NCBI RefSeq assembly: GCF_002294985.1
Contig: NZ_NSGE01000002.1
Location: 248,001 to 312,000, forward strand
DNA: 64,000 nt
Direction: 5' to 3'
Origin: Mesorhizobium sp. WSM3862
GTDB lineage: Bacteria; Pseudomonadota; Alphaproteobacteria; Rhizobiales; Rhizobiaceae
The notes beneath the pieces are model-generated. The model saw only the letters and a list, made by a program, of their open reading frames with translations, was not told where the DNA came from and made no database searches. The position numbers and the translations under genes were made by a program. Shown here piece by piece: positions 46,736 to 54,570 of this stretch (the first letter of the stretch is position 1; the number at the start of each line of letters is the position of its first letter).

Positions 46736-46778
46736 AGCTGTAGTCGAACGTTGACTGAACCTAACTAAAGCTGTAGTC
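46731..46778. repeat. 15-bp direct repeat before toxin-antitoxin pair
   Basis: ACTAAAGCTGTAGTC occurs at 46731-46745 and again at 46764-46778 with no mismatch. The first copy covers the stop codon of the ligase gene, and the second lies about 30 bases before the antitoxin start. The core CTAAAGCTGTAG is itself partly self-complementary (CTA...TAG). It may be an antitoxin operator or the trace of a small duplication or insertion. Confidence 0.85.
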
Positions 46779-46806
46779 TTGGCTGGTTGAGTTCGGGAGC
46801 GTGAGA

Positions 46807-47217
46807 ATGGGAAAGTATTCGCCTTTGCGTTCGTATCTTATGGCTCAAACCGGCGAGCGGGTTCCGATGTCGTTCAGCGACATCGAGAAGCTGCTTGGCG
46901 AAAAGCTACCGGCGTCCAAGCAGTATCCGGCTTGGTGGAGCAATAACCCCAGCAACAATCCAATGACAAAGGAGTGGCTGGCCGCGGGGTTCCAGACTGA
47001 GTCCGTCAATATAGCGGGCGAAAAACTGGTCTTTCGGCGCGTTCAGCCAGGTTCCGGCACTTCAAAGGGGTTCGGCGAATCGGCTCAGGCCGAGATCGGC
47101 GGGACACCGACACGGCACCCGATCTTCGGCTGCATGAAGGGAACGCTTACTATCCTCCCAGAGGTCGATCTGACGGAGCCTGTCGAGCAGGATTGGGGCA
47201 AGGTCTATGAAGACTGA
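46807..47217 (+). CDS. Antitoxin with DUF7662-like N-domain
   Basis: A 136-aa protein. Residues 1 to about 80 (MGKYSPLRSYL, SFSDIEKLLGEKLPASKQYP, AWWSN, WLAAGFQTESVNIAGEKLVF) resemble a small domain I recall as DUF7662; a nucleic-acid or protein-binding role is only a guess. The C-terminal part (IFGCMKGTLTI, DLTEPVEQDWGKVYED near 120-136) looks like the toxin-neutralising tail of type II antitoxins, and the gene overlaps the PIN toxin gene by 11 bases. The start at 46807 has GGGAG seven bases upstream. Lower third-position GC than the flanking enzymes suggests it arrived with the toxin. Confidence 0.7.
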   Translation: MGKYSPLRSYLMAQTGERVPMSFSDIEKLLGEKLPASKQYPAWWSNNPSNNPMTKEWLAAGFQTESVNIAGEKLVFRRVQPGSGTSKGFGESAQAEIGGTPTRHPIFGCMKGTLTILPEVDLTEPVEQDWGKVYED

Positions 47218-47623
47218 GAACCTTCTGTTGGACACTTGCGCGGTCATCTGGATCTCGCAGGACGAACCGATAGCCGATGCGGCGACAACGGCTATCAGCA
47301 AGGCTCCTCAGTCCGGCACGCTGAACGTATCGGTCATGTCGGCATGGGAGATGGGCATGCTGGTGTCGAAGGGCAGGTTGCCGTCGACGAAGACGCCCGA
47401 CCGTTGGTTCGACGAGTTCGTTGAGGCGGCGGCCGTCACAGTGGAAGGGGTGACGCCACGTATTCTCATAGCGGCCTCCTACCTTCCAGGTGTCGTTCAC
47501 AGCGATCCAATGGATCGAATTCTGATAGCGACCGCGCGGGAGCGCGATTTGACTATCGTAACGCGTGACAGGGCCATTTTGGCCTATGCCGCGCAGGGTC
47601 ATGTCAGAGCCATCGCCTGCTGA
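47207..47623 (+). CDS. PIN-domain toxin (VapC-like)
   Basis: A 138-aa PIN-domain ribonuclease-fold protein. The acidic residues appear in LLLDTCAVIWISQ near 6-18 (Asp), SVMSAWEMGMLVSKG near 44 (Glu), and HSDPMDRILIATARERDLTI near 97-116 (Asp), followed by VTRDRAILAYA (Asp). VapC toxins of this type cleave RNA. It overlaps the upstream antitoxin-like gene, the usual layout of a type II module. The module sits between two genes of a catabolic operon and has less GC-biased codon use, suggesting late insertion. Confidence 0.9.
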   Translation: MKTENLLLDTCAVIWISQDEPIADAATTAISKAPQSGTLNVSVMSAWEMGMLVSKGRLPSTKTPDRWFDEFVEAAAVTVEGVTPRILIAASYLPGVVHSDPMDRILIATARERDLTIVTRDRAILAYAAQGHVRAIAC

Positions 47624-47647
47624 AAGAGTCAATTTGGAGACGTCTTC

Positions 47648-49033
47648 TTGGATACCGTAAAACTCAAATCACCCATCGACGGCTCGATCTATGCCGAGCG
47701 GCCGGTCGCGACGGATCAGGCGATCAACGCGGCGGTAGAGCGCGCCAGGGCGGCGCAGGAGAAGTGGGCCGAGACACCGGTCGCCGAGCGCGGCAAGTAC
47801 ATGCTGGCGATGCTGGAAGCGCTGGTCGGCATCAGCGACGAGATCGTGCCCGAGATCGCCTGGCAGATGGGGCGGCCGGTGCGCTATGGCGGCGAGTTCG
47901 GCGGCGTCAAGGAACGCACCAGCTACATGGTCGAGATCGCGGAAGCCGCGCTGAAGCCGATCATGGCCTCCAATCCGAAGGACGGCTTTCGCCGCTATGT
48001 GAAGAAGGTGCCGCTCGGCGTCGTGCTGGTGATCGCGCCGTGGAACTATCCGTATCTCACCGCGGTCAACACGATCGTGCCGGCGCTGATGGCCGGAAGC
48101 GCGGTCATCCTCAAGCATGCGGCGCAGACGCTGCTGGTCGGCGAGCGCTTCCAGCAGGCGTTCGACAAGGCGGGCCTGCCGAAAGGCCTGTTCCAGAACC
48201 TGGTCATGAACCACGACCAGACCGAAAGGCTGCTCGGCTCGGGCAAGATCGATCATGTCAACTTCACCGGCTCGGTCGCCGGCGGCCGGGCCATCGAGAA
48301 AGCCGCGGCCGGCACCTTCATGACGCTCGGCCTCGAGCTCGGCGGCAAGGATCCGGCATACGTTTTGCCCGACGCCAAGATGGACCATGCGGTCGCCAAT
48401 CTGGTCGACGGCGCCTTCTACAATTCCGGCCAATGCTGCTGCGGCATCGAGCGCGTCTACGTGCACGAAAAGGTCTATGACGAGTTCGTCGAAGGTTTTG
48501 TCGCCGAGACCAGGAACTATGTCGTCGGCAATCCGCTGGAGCAGGCGACGACCATGGGTCCGATGGCGCAGGCACGCTTCGCCGACCTGATCCGCGAGCA
48601 AAAGGCAGAGGCGCTGCGCAAGGGCGCCAAGGCGCATATCGACATGAAGGTGGAGAACGACAGGCCGGGCTCGCCCTATCTGGCGCCGGAAGTGCTGACC
48701 GGTGTCGACCACCAGATGAGCGTCATGCGCGAGGAAAGCTTCGGCCCGATCGTCGGCATCATGAAGGTGCGCGACGACGAGGAAGCCATCGCACTGATGA
48801 ACGACAGCCCCTATGGGCTGACGGCCTCGATCTGGACGCGCGACACCGAGCGCGCCGTGGCGATCGGCGACCGGGTCCAGACAGGCACCGTGTTCATGAA
48901 CCGCTGCGACTATCTCGATCCGGCGCTGGTCTGGACCGGCGTCAAGGACACCGGCAAGGGCGCGGCGCTGTCTGCCATCGGCTACGACAACCTGACCCGG
49001 CCGAAATCCTATCACCTGCGCGAAGCGATCTGA
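47648..49033 (+). CDS. NAD(P)-dependent aldehyde dehydrogenase
   Basis: A 461-aa aldehyde dehydrogenase. VLVIAPWNYPYLTAVNTIVP near 119-138 is the cofactor region, NFTGSVAGGRAIEKAA near 200 the glycine turn, LELGGKDPAYVLPDA near 227 holds the glutamate, and NSGQCCCGIERVY near 260 the catalytic cysteine. It oxidises an aldehyde to the acid. The start is TTG at 47648 with GGAG nine bases upstream; no ATG fits the family N-terminus (LKSPIDGSIYAERP). It follows the toxin by 24 bases and precedes the iron alcohol dehydrogenase by 18, so the two act in sequence. Confidence 0.93.
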   Translation: MDTVKLKSPIDGSIYAERPVATDQAINAAVERARAAQEKWAETPVAERGKYMLAMLEALVGISDEIVPEIAWQMGRPVRYGGEFGGVKERTSYMVEIAEAALKPIMASNPKDGFRRYVKKVPLGVVLVIAPWNYPYLTAVNTIVPALMAGSAVILKHAAQTLLVGERFQQAFDKAGLPKGLFQNLVMNHDQTERLLGSGKIDHVNFTGSVAGGRAIEKAAAGTFMTLGLELGGKDPAYVLPDAKMDHAVANLVDGAFYNSGQCCCGIERVYVHEKVYDEFVEGFVAETRNYVVGNPLEQATTMGPMAQARFADLIREQKAEALRKGAKAHIDMKVENDRPGSPYLAPEVLTGVDHQMSVMREESFGPIVGIMKVRDDEEAIALMNDSPYGLTASIWTRDTERAVAIGDRVQTGTVFMNRCDYLDPALVWTGVKDTGKGAALSAIGYDNLTRPKSYHLREAI

Positions 49034-49051
49034 TTTTTCGAAAGACAATCC

Positions 49052-50224
49052 ATGTCCAAGCTCACCTCCAAATGGAACTACCCCACCACCGTCCGCTTCG
49101 GCGCGGGACGCATCAAGGAACTGCCGGACGCGCTGGCCGCGGCAGGCATCAAGCGCCCGCTTTTCGTCACCGACCCGGGCCTGGCGAAGCTGCCCGTCGT
49201 CGCTTCGACACTGAAGATCCTCGACGATGCCAAGGTGCCTTATGGCGTCTTTTCCGAGGTGAAGCCGAACCCGGTCGAGTCCAACCTGACCGCCGGCATC
49301 GCCGTGTTCAAGAAAGGCAAGCATGACGGGGTCGTCGCTTTCGGCGGCGGCTCGGCGCTCGACCTCGGCAAGCTGATCGCCTTCCAGGCCGGGCAGACGC
49401 GTCCGGTATGGGATTTCGAGGACATCGGCGACTGGTGGACGCGCGCCAACTCGGAGGCGATCGCGCCGATCATCGCGGTGCCGACCACGGCGGGCACCGG
49501 TTCCGAGGTCGGCCGCGCCGGCGTCATCACCAATGAAGAGACCCACACCAAGAAAGTCATTTTCCATCCGAAGCTTCTGCCGGCGATCGTGATTGCGGAT
49601 CCGGAGCTGTCGGTCGGCATGCCGCCCTTCATCACGGCCGGCACCGGCATGGACGCGCTCGCCCACTGCCTCGAAGCCTATTGCGCGCCGGGCTATCATC
49701 CGATGGCCGACGGCATCGCCGTGGAAGGCATCCGGCTGGTGTTCGAAAACCTACCCAAGGCCTTCGCCAACGGCAAGGATCTGGTCGCCCGCGCGAATAT
49801 GATGAGCGCGGCCGCGATGGGCGCGGCCGCCTTCCAGAAGGGGCTGGGCGCCATCCACTCTCTGTCGCATCCGATCGGCGCGCTCTACGACACCCATCAC
49901 GGCATGACCAATGCGGTGTTCATGCCCTATGTCCTCGCCTTCAACCGCGATGCGATCGAGCACCGCATCGCGCGGCTCGCGGCCTATTGCGGCATCAAGG
50001 GCGGCTTCGACGGCTTCGCGAAAGCCGTCATCAAATTGCGCAAGGAGCTCAAGGTGCCGCATGCGCTGCCCGGCCTGATCAAGGGCCTCGAGATGGACAA
50101 GAACCGCAAGACACTGATCGCCGACATGGCGGTGGTCGATCCGACCGCCGGCGGCAATCCGGTCAAGCTCACCAAGAAAGGGGCGCTTGCTCTGCTCGAA
50201 AATGCCATCGCAGGGTCGGTCTAA
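49052..50224 (+). CDS. Iron-containing alcohol dehydrogenase
   Basis: A 390-aa group III alcohol dehydrogenase. The NAD-binding GGGSALDLGK near 97-106, PTTAGTGSEVGRAGVI near 146-161, the metal-binding GMDALAHCLEAY near 195-206 and HSLSHPIGALYDTHHGMTN near 270-288 (metal-binding histidines) are intact. In the amine cluster it probably oxidises the terminal hydroxyl of a gamma-glutamylated amino alcohol to the aldehyde used by the preceding gene product. This is inference from context. Confidence 0.94.
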   Translation: MSKLTSKWNYPTTVRFGAGRIKELPDALAAAGIKRPLFVTDPGLAKLPVVASTLKILDDAKVPYGVFSEVKPNPVESNLTAGIAVFKKGKHDGVVAFGGGSALDLGKLIAFQAGQTRPVWDFEDIGDWWTRANSEAIAPIIAVPTTAGTGSEVGRAGVITNEETHTKKVIFHPKLLPAIVIADPELSVGMPPFITAGTGMDALAHCLEAYCAPGYHPMADGIAVEGIRLVFENLPKAFANGKDLVARANMMSAAAMGAAAFQKGLGAIHSLSHPIGALYDTHHGMTNAVFMPYVLAFNRDAIEHRIARLAAYCGIKGGFDGFAKAVIKLRKELKVPHALPGLIKGLEMDKNRKTLIADMAVVDPTAGGNPVKLTKKGALALLENAIAGSV

Positions 50225-50465
50225 GACAATATGCAGCGGAAAGTTGATCTGGAAACGAGAGGAAAGGAAAGGGCAACGGGCGGAATGCAAGGACGAGAAT
50301 AATTAGCCGGAAAAAGAATCGCGAAGCGATTGCTACAGCCGGTTAAAGAGAGTTTACTTTTTCGTGTTGCGGGGTGCCGCTTTCACAAAGCTTTCATCTG
50401 GCTGTCACACGAAAACGATACCGCATCGCAGGCGTCCAATGGCGTCAGTTCAACGGAGAGAACAC

Positions 50466-51572
50466 ATGTTCAAATTCACGGGGAAAGTGCTTTCCCTTTC
50501 GGCCGCGGCGCTGTTTGCGTCGACGGTGATTTCGTCCGCCGACGCGATGGACGATCTCGTCAAGGCGGCGAAAGCCGAGGGCCAGCTCACCACCATCGCG
50601 CTGCCGCACGACTGGTGCGGCTACGGCGACGTCATCGCCGGCTTCAAGGCGAAGTATCCGGAGATCACCGTCAACGAGCTCAACCCGGATGCAGGCTCCG
50701 GCGATGAGATCGAGGCGATCAAAGCGAACAAGGACAACAAGGGCCCGCAGGCACCTGACGTCATCGACGTTGGCCTGTCCTTCGGTCCGTCCGCCAAGAA
50801 GGACGGCCTGATCCAGCCTTATAAAGTCTCGACCTGGGATTCCATTCCGGACAGCGCCAAGGACGCTGACGGCTACTGGACAGGCGACTATTATGGCGTG
50901 CTCTCGTTCCAGGTGAACAAGGATCTGGTCAAGGAATCGCCGACCGACTGGGCCGACCTGCTGAAGCCTGAATTCGCCAACTCGGTTGCCCTTGCCGGCG
51001 ATCCGCGCGCTTCGAACCAGGCTATCCAGGCCGTCTACGCCGCCGGCCTTGCCAGCGGCGCTGCCGCTGGCGAAGCCGCAGGCACTGCCGGGCTCGAATT
51101 TTTCAAGAAGCTCAATGCCGCTGGCAACTTCGTGCCGGTCATCGGCAAAACCGCGACGCTCGCCCAGGGCCAGACGCCGATCCTCGTCACCTGGGACTAC
51201 AACGCGCTCTCCGGTCGCGACACGCTGAAGGGCAATCCCCCCGTTGACGTCATTGTGCCGAAGACCGGCGTTGTCGCCGGCGTTTACGTGCAGGCGATCA
51301 GCGCTTACGCGCCGCATCCGAATGCGGCCAAGCTTTGGCTGGAATATCTCTACTCCGACGAAGGCCAGATCGGCTGGCTGAAGGGCTATTGCCACCCGAT
51401 CCGCTTCAACGATCTCGCCAAGAACGGCAAGGTTCCGGCGGATATGCTGGCGAAGATGCCTCCGGCCGAGTCCTATGCAGCCGCGGTGTTTCCGACGCTC
51501 GATGAACAGGGCAAGGCAAAAGAAGCCATCACCAAGAACTGGGACGCCGTTGTCGGCGCCAATGTGAAGTAA
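50466..51572 (+). CDS. ABC importer, periplasmic binding protein
   Basis: A 368-aa extracellular solute-binding protein family 1 member of the spermidine/putrescine/iron group. The signal peptide (LSLSAAALFASTVISSADA, cleaved near 26) is followed by the mature N-terminus MDDLVKAAKAEGQLTTIALP and conserved segments VNELNPDAGSGDEIEAIKA near 74-92 and LAQGQTPILVTWDYNAL near 226-242. The start at 50466 is chosen for the signal peptide and a GGAGAG site. It heads an operon of two permeases and an ATPase after a strong hairpin. The location suggests import of the amine handled by the upstream enzymes. Confidence 0.92.
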   Translation: MFKFTGKVLSLSAAALFASTVISSADAMDDLVKAAKAEGQLTTIALPHDWCGYGDVIAGFKAKYPEITVNELNPDAGSGDEIEAIKANKDNKGPQAPDVIDVGLSFGPSAKKDGLIQPYKVSTWDSIPDSAKDADGYWTGDYYGVLSFQVNKDLVKESPTDWADLLKPEFANSVALAGDPRASNQAIQAVYAAGLASGAAAGEAAGTAGLEFFKKLNAAGNFVPVIGKTATLAQGQTPILVTWDYNALSGRDTLKGNPPVDVIVPKTGVVAGVYVQAISAYAPHPNAAKLWLEYLYSDEGQIGWLKGYCHPIRFNDLAKNGKVPADMLAKMPPAESYAAAVFPTLDEQGKAKEAITKNWDAVVGANVK

Positions 51573-51583
51573 GCATTAATACG

Positions 51584-51611
51584 GTCCGGGCGGCCCGATG
51601 GCCGCCCGGAC
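51584..51611 (+). terminator. Intercistronic hairpin after binding-protein gene
   Basis: GTCCGGGCGGCC and GGCCGCCCGGAC form a perfect 12-bp stem with a CGAT loop, followed by TCCCTTTCC. The weak T tract suggests attenuation or mRNA protection, giving more binding protein than transporter. Confidence 0.72.
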
Positions 51612-51637
51612 TCCCTTTCCAAAACGGTAGCCGGCGC

Positions 51638-52552
51638 ATGACCGATCTCTCGGTTTCCAATCAGGCAATTGCGGGCAAGGCCGCGCCCCCCGGCGAAGCG
51701 CGCGCAATGCGGCTGCCGACGCATTGGCTTGGCGTAACGCCGTTCTTCGTCTTCGCCGTCATGTTCCTGATCCTGCCCACGCTCTACTTGATGCTGGGCG
51801 CCTTCCAGAACGAGGCGGGCGAGTTCACGTTCGCCAACATCGTCGCGCTCTTTTCGGCCAACATCGTTGCCGCCTACTGGATTTCGATAAAGGTCAGCCT
51901 GGCGTCATCGCTGATCGGCGCCTTCGCCGGTCTTGCCATCGCCATCGCCATCGTGCGCGGGGGCCTGCCCAACTGGATACGGTCGGGGACGCTGACGTTT
52001 TCCGGTGTCGCGTCCAATTTCGCCGGAGTGCCGCTGGCTTTCGCCTTCATCGCGACGCTAGGCCGGCTGGGCCTCGTCACCGTGCTGCTCAACACCCTGG
52101 TCGGCTTCAACATCTATGCGCATGGCTTCAACCTGCTGTCGTTCTGGGGTCTGACGATCACCTATGTCTATTTCCAGATTCCGCTGATGGTGGTCATCAT
52201 CGTGCCGGCGATCGACGGGCTAAAAAGGGAATGGGGCGAAGCCGCCGCCACGCTCGGCGCCACCCAGGCGCAATACTGGCGCTTGGTGGTAATCCCCGTG
52301 CTGTGGCCGAGCTTCCTCGGCACCGTGATCCTGCTCTTCGCCAATGCCTTCGGGGCGATCGCCACCGCCTATGCGCTGACCGGGTCCTCGCTCAACATCG
52401 TGCCGATCCTGCTCTACGCCCAGATCCGCGGCGACGTGCTGCACAATGCCCATCTCGGTTACGCGATCGCCTTCGGCATGATCGTCATCACCGGGCTTGC
52501 CAACATCTTCTACATCTGGTTCCGGACGCGCTCGGAGAGGTGGCTGAAATGA
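51638..52552 (+). CDS. ABC importer permease 1
   Basis: A 304-aa permease of the PotB/spermidine type (BPD_transp_1). About six spans begin at LGVTPFFVFAVMFLILPTLY near 29-48, and the EAA-loop motif reads EWGEAAATLGATQAQYWRLV near 203-222. It pairs with the next permease, whose start overlaps its stop by four bases. Confidence 0.93.
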   Translation: MTDLSVSNQAIAGKAAPPGEARAMRLPTHWLGVTPFFVFAVMFLILPTLYLMLGAFQNEAGEFTFANIVALFSANIVAAYWISIKVSLASSLIGAFAGLAIAIAIVRGGLPNWIRSGTLTFSGVASNFAGVPLAFAFIATLGRLGLVTVLLNTLVGFNIYAHGFNLLSFWGLTITYVYFQIPLMVVIIVPAIDGLKREWGEAAATLGATQAQYWRLVVIPVLWPSFLGTVILLFANAFGAIATAYALTGSSLNIVPILLYAQIRGDVLHNAHLGYAIAFGMIVITGLANIFYIWFRTRSERWLK

Positions 52553-53340
52553 AATCCGGCAGGTTCTGGGCCTGGGTCGTCTTTGTCCTCGGCGCGGCGT
52601 ATTTCTTCATCCCGCTGATCGCGACGATCGAGTTCTCGCTGCGCATGCGCCGCGGCGTCTATTCCCTGGACGCCTACAAGGTCGTGCTCGGCGACAGCCA
52701 GTTCCAGGCGACCTTCATGTTTTCGGTGGTCGTCGCCATCTTCACAATTCTCCTCGGCGTGCTGATCGTCGTGCCTACGGCCTACTGGATCCGCCTTCGC
52801 ATGCCGCAGATCAGGCCGATCGTCGAGTTCATCACGCTGCTGCCGCTGGTGATCCCGGCCATCGTCATCGTCTTCGGCTATATCAGGATGTATGGGTCGA
52901 ATTCGCCGCTGCCGTTCCTGGCAACCAATCCAGGCGCGAATGCTCTGCTGGTCATCGGCTATGCAACGCTTGCACTGCCATACATGTACCGCGCCGTCGA
53001 CACCGGGCTTCGCACCATCGACGTGCGCACGTTGACGGAAGCGGCGCAGATCCTGGGCGCCGGCTGGGGCACGATCATCAGCCGCGTGATCCTGCCCAAT
53101 GTGCTGATCGCCGTGCTTTCGGGCGCATTCCTGACGTTCGCCATCGTGATCGGCGAATTCACCATGGCCAGCCTGCTCAACCGGCCGGCATTCGGCCCGT
53201 ATTTGCAGAATCTTGTGGCCAACCGCGCCTATGAGCCGGCGGCGCTGTCGATCATCGCGTTCGTCATAACCTGGGGCTGCATGTCGCTGATCCAGATCTT
53301 GTCCCGTTTCGCGCCGAAATCGGCGAACCGCCCCAATTGA
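52549..53340 (+). CDS. ABC importer permease 2
   Basis: A 263-aa permease of the PotC type. Spans begin with FWAWVVFVLGAAYFFIPLIA near 5-24, and the EAA motif LTEAAQILGAGWGTIISRVI lies near 162-181. It overlaps permease 1 upstream and is followed by the ATPase after 27 bases. Confidence 0.93.
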   Translation: MKSGRFWAWVVFVLGAAYFFIPLIATIEFSLRMRRGVYSLDAYKVVLGDSQFQATFMFSVVVAIFTILLGVLIVVPTAYWIRLRMPQIRPIVEFITLLPLVIPAIVIVFGYIRMYGSNSPLPFLATNPGANALLVIGYATLALPYMYRAVDTGLRTIDVRTLTEAAQILGAGWGTIISRVILPNVLIAVLSGAFLTFAIVIGEFTMASLLNRPAFGPYLQNLVANRAYEPAALSIIAFVITWGCMSLIQILSRFAPKSANRPN

Positions 53341-53367
53341 GCGAAGTACCGACCGAAAGAAAAAGCC

Positions 53368-54432
53368 ATGGCCGAGCCGTTCCTCTCCATCCAGCATGTG
53401 CGAAAGTCCTTCGGCGCCACAACCGTGGTCGAGGATTTCAACCTCGATGTCGCGCCGGGCGAATTCGTCTCCTTCCTCGGTCCGTCCGGCTGCGGCAAGA
53501 CGACGGTGTTGCGCATGGTGGCCGGCTTCGAGGAGCCCTCGGCCGGCAAGATCGTGGTTAGCGGCAAGGACATCACCAGGCTGAAGCCCAACCAGCGCAA
53601 TATCGGCATGGTGTTCCAGGCCTATGCGCTGTTTCCCAACCTCACTGTGGCGCAGAATATCGGGTTCGGACTGAAGGTGGCGGGCATGCCCAGGGCGGCC
53701 ATCGATTCCCGTGTCGCGGAGATGCTCGACATCATCAGGCTGCCGCAGATGGCCGACCGCTATCCCTACCAGCTCTCCGGCGGCCAGCAGCAGCGCATCG
53801 CGCTGGCGCGCGCCATTGCGCCGAAGCCGAAGCTTTTGCTGCTCGACGAGCCGCTGTCGGCGCTGGACGCCAAAGTGCGCATTTCGCTGCGAGAGGAAAT
53901 CCGCTCGATCCAGAAGAAGCTCGGCATAACCACCATCTTCGTGACGCACGACCAGGAAGAGGCGCTGTCGATCTCCGACCGCATCGCGGTCATGTATGGC
54001 GGCAAGGCCGAGCAGGTCGGCACGCCGTTCGAGATCTACAACCGGCCGGCGACCAAATTCGTTGCCAATTTCGTCGGCACGCTCAACGTCCTGGAAGGCA
54101 AGGTCACCGATGCCGCGTCCGGCAAGGTGCAGGTCAACACGCAGGAAGTCTCGCTGAAGGGAAAGCTCAACGGCTCGAAGTCCGGCGACACGCTGTCGCT
54201 GGCGCTGCGGCCCGAAGCGATTTCGCTCGGACGCCAGCCGGGCCACGACACCAGCCTTTCGGGCGAGATCGCCGAAGTGCATTTCCTCGGCTCGGTCATC
54301 CGGGTGCGCGTCGGCATCGGCGGCAACACGGTATCGCTCGACACCTTCAACAACTCGGCGACGCCGCCGCCTGTCGTCGGCGAGAAGGCGGACATCTCTT
54401 TCTCGTCGGGCGACATGCTGGTGCTGCACTAG
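53368..54432 (+). CDS. ABC importer ATPase with TOBE domain
   Basis: A 354-aa ATPase of the PotA/FbpC type. Walker A GPSGCGKTT near 37-45, the signature LSGGQQQRIALARA near 132-145, Walker B LLLLDEPLSALD near 153-164 and the switch histidine in FVTHDQEEAL are all present. A C-terminal TOBE domain follows after about residue 270. Last gene of the importer operon; the heptamer-repeat region with a T-run follows its stop directly. Confidence 0.94.
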   Translation: MAEPFLSIQHVRKSFGATTVVEDFNLDVAPGEFVSFLGPSGCGKTTVLRMVAGFEEPSAGKIVVSGKDITRLKPNQRNIGMVFQAYALFPNLTVAQNIGFGLKVAGMPRAAIDSRVAEMLDIIRLPQMADRYPYQLSGGQQQRIALARAIAPKPKLLLLDEPLSALDAKVRISLREEIRSIQKKLGITTIFVTHDQEEALSISDRIAVMYGGKAEQVGTPFEIYNRPATKFVANFVGTLNVLEGKVTDAASGKVQVNTQEVSLKGKLNGSKSGDTLSLALRPEAISLGRQPGHDTSLSGEIAEVHFLGSVIRVRVGIGGNTVSLDTFNNSATPPPVVGEKADISFSSGDMLVLH

Positions 54433-54536
54433 GGTGAATAGTGAATAAGTGAATGGTAGTCGGCGAAGAGAGCACGTTACGTGCTCGAATTCTCTCTGAT
54501 GATGCCCGTTCACCATTCACCATTCGTTTTTTGCAG
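54433..54536. repeat. Second heptamer repeat locus, possible terminator
   Basis: The left arm (about 54434-54458) holds GTGAATA, GTGAATA and GTGAATG. The right arm (54509-54525) holds TTCACCATTCACCATTC, with GTGAATGGT and ACCATTCAC exact complements. Between them, GAGCACG and CGTGCTC (54470-54486) form a second perfect stem with loop TTA. The right arm is followed by a run of six T, so the nested hairpins may terminate the ABC operon. Same repeat unit as at 14646-14786. Confidence 0.85.
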
Positions 54537-54570
54537 TGCCAAAGGCCTGGTTCCATCGCTACGATGAGTC

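Noticed and set aside
47669..49699. 676-codon minus-strand frame over the aldehyde and alcohol dehydrogenases
   Set aside because: It crosses the boundary of two clear plus-strand genes and has no recognisable family.
52510..54516. 668-codon minus-strand frame over the ABC permease and ATPase
   Set aside because: It is antisense to well-conserved transporter genes and is rich in Arg, Asp and His as expected for a shadow frame.
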